In this document: piece after piece, positions 56,231 to 64,000 of the stretch
Layout of the letters: each line of letters starts with the position of its first letter
Position numbering within the stretch: position 1 is the first letter of the stretch
Assembly: GCA_032207245.1 (NCBI GenBank)
Contig: CM063504.1
Span: 23,920,991 to 23,984,990 of the forward strand
Reading direction: 5' to 3'
DNA from: Pardosa pseudoannulata
Lineage: Eukaryota > Arthropoda > Arachnida > Araneae > Lycosidae
Length of the DNA: 64,000 nt
The notes under the pieces: generated by a model
Database searches by the model: none
Told to the model about the DNA's origin: nothing
The model's input: the letters and a program-made list of their open reading frames with translations, nothing else
Position numbers and translations under genes: made by a program

Positions 56231-57804
56231 GCAGCTAATAACACTATCATTAGTGTTAATTAATAGTTCTCAGCAAATTCTCTAAAATAACAGAAATTAT
56301 AAAGTATTTTGAAACACATTGGATTTTATAATAAAAAAAAGGTTTTTTTCAACTTCTCCTTATTTCCGCTTGGGGTGAATCGTCCTGTTTTGGACCCTTT
56401 TTTTCCTTGTGGTGCAGCACCCCTAAGACTGATGCACCCGTGGAAAATGCCACCTTTGCCACGGCCCAGTTTCAGCCTTGTTACATGCACACATAAATAT
56501 ACCATATAACGGATCAGCAACGCTGTATGTAATTTCATTCTATCTTCAAAATTACATTTGCAACCCCAATGTGTCTTAATTTACACTTCAAGTTTATACG
56601 AGGTTTATAACATTTGCCTGGCAAATACTGCAGCACATTTAATTTACTTTCCCGTACTCTTACCAGGCGAATTTAAACTAAAGTAATTTTATGAATAACA
56701 AGGAAATTAAATATATATATTGAGAAAGGAATTATGCCATATTATTTTTACCTTTTAATAAATTACATACCTTCTATGACAAAATTCGAAAACAGTATGG
56801 TGTTACCGGTAATTAATAACCTGCCGTTTTATAATAAATAAATTCTAACTTTTAAGGCCAACTTGTTCAAACCTTTATCTGCCTATATAGTCATACCTAT
56901 ATGCACCGAAAGTAATATGAAATTAATCAACCTGTCAAATTATCTCCTACGGCCAACTCTAAAGCTAAGAAATGTTTTTGCTCTCTTCTTGGTAGAAAAG
57001 GATCTTTCAACACTTGCAATAGAAACTAGTAATACGCACAAATCATGATAAGTTTAAAAAATATCGTAATGCGTATATTGAAAATATTTCGGGGAAGTTT
57101 CCCCTACCTTCTAATAATTATTTGACTCACACTATATACGAGATAAAATTTTTCACCTTTTCAATTTTTCTTGCAAAGCACAGGATGTGCATGAAGCACG
57201 CTTGTGTATTATGCACAGCCAAATAAGGAATTTAAAAAGAAAAGATATTTTAAAGTACTGAGTTTTATGATTCGGTATCAACAATGAAAAAAAATTAAAA
57301 AAGAAGGACTTTTCACATTCAAGTAAAGTAAAAGGAGAATTATCAAAGACCACCCAAGAGCACCTAAATAATTTTTTTGAACTTTCTTTTCATAAAAAGT
57401 GCATTTCGGAGCTTAAAAAGTGTTTAAGCTTAAAATAGCAACAGCATAAAATCATAAATTTTATAAATTTAGATGACCGCTGCTATTAAAATCTGTTCCG
57501 TATTGTATTTATAGTTTGATGGCAGGTAAATGAAACTTTTATAACAATTAAAATCTAATTTCCTGGTTTTATTTAGAAAAAAACCGTGAGCAAAAATCAT
57601 GAAAGCACTAGTTGGGACAACGGCTGGTAACGAGATTATTGTTAGAGCAAGACCTATTGCGTTTAATCGGGGTTAAACCACAATGAAACAAGGAAGTTGA
57701 TGTACCTGCAAATTGCTATATAAAATTTGTGAAATTACATTCTACTCAGAGAGAGGAATAAATTAATGTAATTTTAACTAGTCAGATATTTCAATTGAAT
57801 TAAT
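56231..57804. other. 1.57 kb mostly unassigned
   Basis: A GC-richer block at 56350-56500 (GGACCCTTTTTTTCCTTGTG, CAGCACCCCTAAGACTGATG) opens frames on both strands (56309-56509, 56326-56538) but matches nothing I know; probably an old transposon piece. A 17-codon palindromic or regulatory signal was not found. Confidence 0.35.
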
Positions 57805-57808
57805 TTAA

Positions 57809-58411
57809 CACATTGTGTGCGGTTACATTTCGCAGTGGAATTGTACCGGGAGCTGGTGTTTGACCGTAAATTTAGTTATTCAGTTAAATCTCAATAGATC
57901 GAAAATTATTTCATTTTTTAACCAACTTTTCGTATCTTATATTGAAATATATAAACAAATATATAAATAGAAATATATAAATAACAACCCTAAGATTTTT
58001 GTAAACAAAAAATATATTTTTTAGTGGATAAATTTATAATAGTATCTTAAATATGAAAAATCAAATAGAAATAGTAGTATATAGTTTTAATGTTTCCGAA
58101 TTATGTTATATATAAACATTTTTACATTATAAAAAAATGAAAAGAACAATCAAAAAACTAATAATGTAAAAACTAGTTTTTATTTGTCTAAATTTTTCCA
58201 GAATCTGTGTAGTAGACAAGAACATTCGGTTTCGTTTTCCTGTATATACCGTTATTTTTGTACCCATAAACAAACCATGTTGTTACACTAACCTGTACTA
58301 GTACGTGACCCGCGCTCAAGTATCAATCATCAAAAAACGTACTAGTACGTGTCCTGTTCTCAAGTATCAATCGTCAGAAAACTTACTAGTACGTGTCCCG
58401 CATACAATGTG
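57809..58411 (+). mobile_element. piggyBac-like MITE, family C, copy 3 (603 bp)
   Basis: TTAA at 57805-57808 and 58412-58415. The ends read inward are CACATTGTGTGCGGTTAC and CACATTGTATGCGGGACACG. Compared with copy 1 it has an extra ~44-bp subterminal unit: ACTAGTACGTG...CAAGTATCAATC is present twice before the right end. Confidence 0.9.
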
Positions 58412-58415
58412 TTAA

Positions 58416-58944
58416 AACTAAACTTATCAAAGACTTACACAAAAATAACAGCATATACAAAAAAAATTTTCCCGTTTAACAATATTGCGATTTCAGTTGA
58501 TGATGACGCTACAAAGCGATATTCCAAATTATTAACTTTAGTGTTATGAACATTTGTACACACACATACATATATATTATATACGTTATAATTTTCAATA
58601 TAATTTGTATTTGCTATTTGTTCTAATGCAGTACATACTAATTGAAATTTTATGCTTTAAGAAGATATTAAAATTCGATTTTAATAATATTTCTATTATC
58701 AATACTTTTAAATTACCAAGAAAATTGTTAAAGCAGCCATATTACGCTTTAACATTTTCAATATAGTTTGTGCAGAAATTTTTATTACACAAAAAGAAAA
58801 AGTATTATCTTTTACGGAAATGAATTTCTCAATTTTCTATTTTCATTGAACATTGTTGAAAAGACTCTGGGTATGAAATTATAGGTTGATTGCTGCAGTT
58901 TAGCAGAAAATATTTTGTCAAGTATACATTTCCTTTTGCCTTAT
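58416..58944. other. AT-rich stretch, nothing recognised
   Basis: Small frame at 58554-58766 is Ile/Leu/Phe-rich and featureless. No element ends. Confidence 0.4.
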
Positions 58945-59640
58945 TATTCGGGAAGAGAGAAATCAAATATATAAAAAGTTTTTAAGAAAAACCACTTTTA
59001 TTTACAAGAAAAACAATAAAAAAACACTAAAAAGTAAACATTTCGTTTGAGAGCTTATTTAGGCCACCTTCAATTAGATGATGATCTAGTTTAATACTAA
59101 AACATGCCAACACTTAATACATACCTATTTCTACCATAGCCGGTCAAATGACCAAACTTTATTTTTTCTTATTATAAATGTATGAAATATACAAATTGGA
59201 AGGAATTAGACAAATAAACTTTATTATAATTAAACAAAATTGTATATTGTCAATTTTTATGTATTGCAAACATAAAGAATAAAAATTTTTAATTCATTTC
59301 CCGTCGCATTTTTTATATAAACTTTATGGGTCATTTGACCCGTCATATGGTATGTTTAGTGTTAAAATTTCTGCAGTTGGAATTCCGATGTCACAGAACG
59401 GTTTTTTCATTTACCAAACTGATATTATTTTTTTTTCTCCAGTCTAATTTTTTATGACTGAAAACTATACTGTCGCCGGAGTTGAACCTTTGTGAAAAAT
59501 TTCAGATCTCTAACTAATTGAGAAGTTAGTAAAAAATTTATTTGAAAATATCAACTGACATACAAGTGAAATTAAATAAAAGCAATTAAAAAACCTTCAC
59601 CGGATTAAAGCCGGAAGTATTCCCTACAAGTGAAGGTCAA
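58945..59640 (+). repeat. Dispersed repeat, family G, copy 2 (interrupted by a MITE)
   Basis: Matches 52150-52585: ACAAGAAAAACAATAAAAAA, TATTTAGGCCACCTTCAATT, TTCTGCAGTTGGAATTCCGA, TTTCAGATCTCTAACTAATT and AAGTGAAATTAAATAAAAGC. The MITE at 59095-59361 separates the two halves. As in copy 1, SINE-like sequence follows closely on the right. Confidence 0.75.
59095..59361. mobile_element. piggyBac-like MITE, family H (267 bp), inside family G
   Basis: TTAA at 59091-59094 and 59362-59365. The ends read inward are TACTAAAACATGCCAACAC and CACTAAACATACCATATGAC, with CGGTCAAATGACC and GGGTCAAATGACCC as matching subterminal blocks. The family G copy at 52150 has AGTTTATAATCTCTGCAATT at this spot, the probable empty site. 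Confidence 0.82.
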
Positions 59641-59654
59641 ATTCGTAAAGGTCA

Positions 59655-59735
59655 AACTCTGCCTGTTGATTCTCGAATCAGTGGGTTCAAATTTTATTGC
59701 TGGTATCGATATTTATAGCCAACTTTAAGAAGTTG
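59655..59735 (+). mobile_element. Probable SINE head remnant
   Basis: GATTCTCGAATCAGTGGGTTC followed by AAATTTTATTGCTGG and ATATTTATAGCC matches the SINE head, B box and ...GGATGTTCGTAGCC block in order, at low identity. The tail is not recognisable. Confidence 0.5.
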
Positions 59736-60133
59736 ACTCCTGTCAAATTATACATATCGTAGCGGAAGGCTAACTTTTGCGATCATAAAATATCAAAACC
59801 ATAAATACTAAGTTATATAAGTGATATGAAAATATACTTTTTCAAATATTAACTTTTTGCATATGAAAAGTTAAAAACTTTCATGTTTTAAGTTCGCTGG
59901 CAGAAAATTATAATTCAAAGTCTGAAATTTCAATCCCTTTCAAACTTTGTTTTAAATTTCTGGACAAGTTAACCCTTTAATGCCCAAGTCTTTTTTTTCC
60001 GATTACATATTGATGCATATCATAAATCTACATTATTATGGATTGCACAGAATAAAATAAAGTCTAATCAACTTTGAATACTACAGCACGTCAAGTTAGT
60101 GACCAGTTATCGTTTTAAACATCATAGGATGCC
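59736..60133. other. AT-rich stretch, nothing firm
   Basis: TTAACCCTTTAATGCCCAAG at 59969 looks like a piggyBac-type end without a partner. Confidence 0.35.
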
Positions 60134-60139
60134 ATTTAC

Positions 60140-60858
60140 AGGCTTGCAACTGCTGAGGTACTTTCAAAAAGGTGAGAAAAGTGACAAATAATACAGAATA
60201 AGTGACTAAGAAGTGACTAAACATTGAAAAAAAAGTGATTTTTTTTCTCTCTTGATTACAGGTGCTATTATTAAGATTTTTCTATTTATTTTAACTCTAG
60301 ATCAAATGATTCATGCAAGACATGATTTTAGAGTCAAATACAAAAAGGTTAAAAATTTTGTTTAACACAACTCGACATTGCATTTTATTCAAGAAAATCT
60401 ATAAATTAGATTTGAATACATACAAAAACATTAATTTTATAATTACAATTTTCTGCATATATCAATGATGTTTAAAAATATGTACATAGCTAGATTAGAG
60501 TATCTAAACAAAAATTGTGAAGAAAAGAGAAATGTGTGCTTTGACATATACGTCAAAGCACACACTTTTTAAATATATAGTATTTTATACGACTTTTTAA
60601 AATCACTAAATTCTGGAAACCAAATGACTAATTAATTACATTTTAATAAGAAAAATAAGATTTGAGCATCACATTTTTGGTCTTTTATTAAAATATTTTG
60701 TTATTAATTCAGATTTTCTTTTTTCAACAACAGACTTTTGCTGTTATACACCATGAAAAAGTGACTAAAAGTGACTGTTTACTTAAAAAAGTGAATAAAA
60801 GTGATCAATTGTAAAAAAAGTGACTACAGGTGAGAAAAGTGACGGAATTGCAAGCCTG
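60140..60858. mobile_element. Unclassified DNA element (719 bp) with direct GTGAC arrays
   Basis: The 11-bp inverted ends CAGGCTTGCAA/TTGCAAGCCTG are flanked by an exact 6-bp duplication CATTTA (60134-60139, 60859-60864). Both ends contain AGGTGAGAAAAGTGAC in the same orientation (60171 and 60829), plus several GTGACTAA/GTGACTA words: near 60213 and 60225 on the left, near 60760-60825 on the right. A hairpin (60533-60564) lies at the centre. No transposase. CAG...CTG ends suggest a hAT or related type, but a 6-bp duplication is not the usual 8. Confidence 0.75.
60533..60564. repeat. Perfect 13-bp hairpin
   Basis: TGTGTGCTTTGAC pairs exactly with GTCAAAGCACACA over a 6-base loop, near the middle of the 719-bp element. 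Confidence 0.88.
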
Positions 60859-60864
60859 CATTTA

Positions 60865-61317
60865 TGAAAGAAAAACCTTCGTGTAAAAAGTTTTATTTGA
60901 TATTATGTGTAAAATAAGTACTGTAAAATGTAATTTTATAATAGATAAAGCAATTTGTCACGATTTCAATCTATGTACCTGCCGAAAAAGTAAAATTATG
61001 TGCGTCGTTCAAAAAGTCTTAAAGTATCGATTCAAACAAAAAAATTTCTAAATAGCAGAAATTACCTGAAAATTTTGTAGATTGTTTATAATATTACCTT
61101 CTACCTACTATCTAAAGGAAAACTAGTTCTAAGAAAACATAAAAACACTACAAGCTATTTTTAGAGGTATCTAAAATAGCAATGCATTAAAAAGTTAAAT
61201 AATTAATATGAAGAGTTATATAACTAATCTTTAAATGGAAAAAAGTAATGAAATCATTTTAATACATGACGTTACTTTTTGATTGTAGATATAATAAAAA
61301 TGTTACTGTATTAAAAC
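60865..61317. other. AT-rich stretch, nothing recognised
   Basis: No signals found. Confidence 0.4.
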
Positions 61318-61403
61318 TTTCGAAATAGACTTTAAACAATAGGTCCCGGTCTCATTAGTCCTCGCACAACAAAACAGCAGACCGTAGTGCTCCAGCCAAA
61401 CAA
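61318..61403 (+). mobile_element. SINE 3' fragment
   Basis: TCGAAATAGACTTTAAACAA followed by TAGGTCCCGGTCTCATTAGT and GCAGACCGTAGTGCTCCAGC with CAAAC: the 3' half of the common SINE. No clear duplication; GTTGCAAAAAG is altered to GCACAACAAAAC. Confidence 0.85.
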
Positions 61404-62048
61404 TTATTATTAAGAGTAGGTACTACCTCAAAAATACTTTCAAAATTGTACTTTTTTTCTGTGAGAGGGGGAGAAAACATATAAGATTTTTTTAAAGTAA
61501 TTCATCCGTTATACGTTTTCAAAATATTTAAAAGCTTCTTAAACATTTTCTAATTCTTTTAATTATATCAACTCGAAAATCGAATTTAAGTTGCTCCCCT
61601 TAATTGACTCCGCTATTGATTTTCAGCAGAACTATTCTTTGGAAAAGGGGGAAGATAAATTTGTTCATCCCTTATCTATCAAATCAAATTTAAATTAAGT
61701 GCTTTCCGCGAATAAAGGGATTTGTTTAAATTAGCATCATTTCCTGCTCCGAGACAAAGAAAGAACATCGCAATAATATAATAACATTAATTAATTTGCG
61801 AATTAACAATTGAAGTACGTTTGCCAGAAAAATAGGGGTGGAATTTCCCCCTCTTTCTACCAAAATTCAGTTCAGAATTTTTAACGCTTATTTCCGTAAA
61901 GCCTTTTTATGAAACTGCACCCTTTCCTGCCAGATTATTGATTAAATGCATGTTTTTCTCTTTCGCTGCTTGACAAAGCTGCTCGACTTCGGATTTTTGG
62001 TAGGATTTGAAAATTTTCCTCAAAAATGTCTATATTTTACGAATTTCA
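61404..62048. other. Unassigned stretch
   Basis: Slightly less AT-rich at 61600-61760. No frames or ends recognised. Confidence 0.4.
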
Positions 62049-62457
<409 letters not shown>

Positions 62458-62499
62458 ATGTTTTTTTTTTATAAAACACCATCGATTTCGACCTATTAA

Positions 62500-63286
62500 C
62501 CCTTTAGTGGACAGTGGTTTCGCAATGAAACCACATTTAAATATCTTAATTTTTTCTTTACTTTTGTAGACATATAAATGTTTTTTTTTTTTCAATTTTT
62601 TATGTTTTGACAATTTAAACCTTAATATATGACAGCACTACATTTAATTTATTTTTTTTTTTTGGAATATATGTAATTAAACTTTCCGTACCTGGAAAGT
62701 CAGTAATTGGATTTTTCTGACTTATAACTTCAAATAAAAGGATCTACCAAACAACACTTATAAATTGTTAAGTTATTTATTTATTAAACTATTTTTAAGC
62801 TATTTATTTATTATACTATTTGTTAAGCTATTTATTTATTATACTATTTTTTTAGCTGTTTATTTATTATACTGTTTACTAAGCTATTTATTTATTATGC
62901 TGTTTATTATACTATTTATTTATTATACTGTTTGTTAAGCTATTTATTTATTATACTATTTTTAAGTTATTTATATATTATACAATCTATTAAGCTATTT
63001 ATTTATTATACTATTTGTTAAGTTATTTATTTATTGTACTATTTGTTAAACTTTTTATTTATTTTACTATTTTAAGGATACTTATTTATTGTTCTTACAA
63101 TTTAATTAAAATACAAGGGGAGGGTATTATCAGTTTAACTACTTCTCAAACCCTCCTAAAGGTATGCCCCTCTAAGAAATGTTGAGAAACATTTTTATAT
63201 ATTTTACATTCATAAGGTTCATAGATAACATTTATAAACTAATTTCATTAAATTCCAAAGAATTTATGTCCGTGACCATCAAAGGG
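62500..63286 (+). mobile_element. piggyBac-like MITE, family A, copy 2 (787 bp), with internal minisatellite
   Basis: TTAA at 62496-62499 and 63287-63290. The ends read inward are CCCTTTAGTGGACAGTGG and CCCTTTGATGGTCACGGAC. It aligns with the reverse complement of 4992-5526 on both sides of a ~250-bp expansion (62760-63080). No coding content. Confidence 0.9.
62760..63080. repeat. Minisatellite, ~27-28-bp unit, about 11 copies
   Basis: The unit is close to TATTTGTTAAGCTATTTATT plus TATTATAC, with units varying at 1-4 positions and one shortened unit near 62900. It grew from a sequence present once in the sister MITE (about 5235-5262, inverted). Confidence 0.93.
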
Positions 63287-63290
63287 TTAA

Positions 63291-64000
63291 GGAAGTTCTT
63301 GATATTCCATACATGTTCATAAAGAGGGGAACCACTTTTAAAATTAATTATTAATTATTTAATATTAATTTAATAAATTACTTGCCTGATAGTTAACTGG
63401 ATGGATTCAATAAAGCAATTTGTTGCAGCGTCACGAACTACTATAATGCCCTTCCCAATAATTTTTCTGTTTACAACAGCCAATAGACAAACTGCCCTTC
63501 CGTTTGAAACTAAAACCAGAACTGTCATAAGTTTAAGATTTGCCCTACTGCGTGAAATCGCCTTAGAGAGAAAAAAAAATTGAAGTTCAGGATAATGCAA
63601 AAATCTGTATAGATGGATTCCCCATTTAATCTACCAAAAAAACCCACTCTCCAACAAAAATAAAAAAAGATTGCATAAAAACTTCATTAGTTATACGTGT
63701 TACTACAACTTCTATCTGGTTTTTACTTCTTTTTCCCTTAGCATGGCATTAGTCTTTCACCCTTTTCTATGCAACCATAATAACACGCCAATTTTAAAAG
63801 CTATCAGTAAGATCTAATTTCTATATTTCACTTAAACCTAGTAAAAAATTTTAAAAAAGATAGTTTTAACCCGAATAATACCAAGAAATATATTAATTAA
63901 CCCTTAATTTGACAAGATATTTTTTCAAATATTTTTTAATTTCTGTTATTTTCCCATGTCGACATAGACATTAGGATCTCTGTAAAATAAAAAAAATATA
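63291..64000. other. Unassigned stretch to the window end
   Basis: Overlapping frames at 63370-63600 (minus) and 63401-63583 (plus) sit in a slightly GC-richer block. The minus frame includes GKGIIVVRDAATNCFIESIQ, which matches nothing I can name. No element ends were found. Confidence 0.3.

Overview
This window looks like intergenic or intronic DNA from an AT-rich animal genome, most likely an arachnid and perhaps an orb-weaver-type spider. The lineage call is inference. It rests on a tRNA-derived SINE with a (CAAAC)n tail, a DUF4817-type Tc1/mariner transposase relic, mariner, Tc1, Tigger-like and hAT elements, and many TTAA-flanked piggyBac-like MITEs, a mixture I associate with araneoid spider assemblies. 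There are no operons, no bacterial signals and no rRNA. I found no host protein-coding gene that I can defend. Every recognisable protein fragment belongs to a transposable element and every one is broken. The best preserved is a mariner transposase at 47683-48708, broken only by one stop codon near its start.

Layout. 1-4.7 kb: a dispersed repeat, a GC-richer unassigned stretch, a large imperfect inverted repeat (1683-3792) with a SINE in one arm, and a Tigger-like MITE. 5-9.3 kb: a piggyBac-like MITE, a ~0.97 kb tandem duplication, a compound hairpin, a hAT element with an 8-bp target duplication, and another TTAA element. 9.7-10 kb: microsatellites. 11.4-14.6 kb: a Tc1-like element, then a tandem duplication in which one copy received a solo LTR and the other a SINE, so each copy shows the other's empty site. 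15.8 kb: a decayed Gypsy-type gag. 17-29.5 kb: TTAA MITEs, minisatellites, SINEs, an ~0.8 kb repeat family and a 0.5 kb TA/CATA microsatellite. 30-35.7 kb: weak LTR and LINE remnants, a DUF4817-type Tc1/mariner derivative (32626-33704), two strong hairpins and a TTGCAG-rich MITE. 37-39 kb: a six-unit satellite with two unit lengths. 39-46 kb: SINEs, short duplications and an internally deleted Tc1 element (43960-44643). 46.6-50.6 kb: Tigger-like termini around an LTR/promoter-like segment and a full-length mariner (47500-48785). 52-53.2 kb: two 166-bp PIF/Harbinger-like foldback MITEs and a SINE. 54-63.3 kb: a 167-bp tandem array, several TTAA MITEs, an unusual 719-bp element with direct GTGAC arrays, a TA microsatellite, and a piggyBac-like MITE carrying an internal ~28-bp minisatellite.

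Nothing here acts together as a pathway. The story is layered insertion: in at least five places the order of events can be read from paired copies that keep an empty site. I found no convincing undescribed functional system. The most unusual items are the minisatellite growing inside a TTAA MITE, the 719-bp GTGAC element, the cluster of TTGGCGA motifs in the solo LTR, and the perfect 25-bp hairpin at 7681-7742. Family names come from recalled motifs and terminal structure, not from database searches, and boundaries without target-site duplications are approximate.
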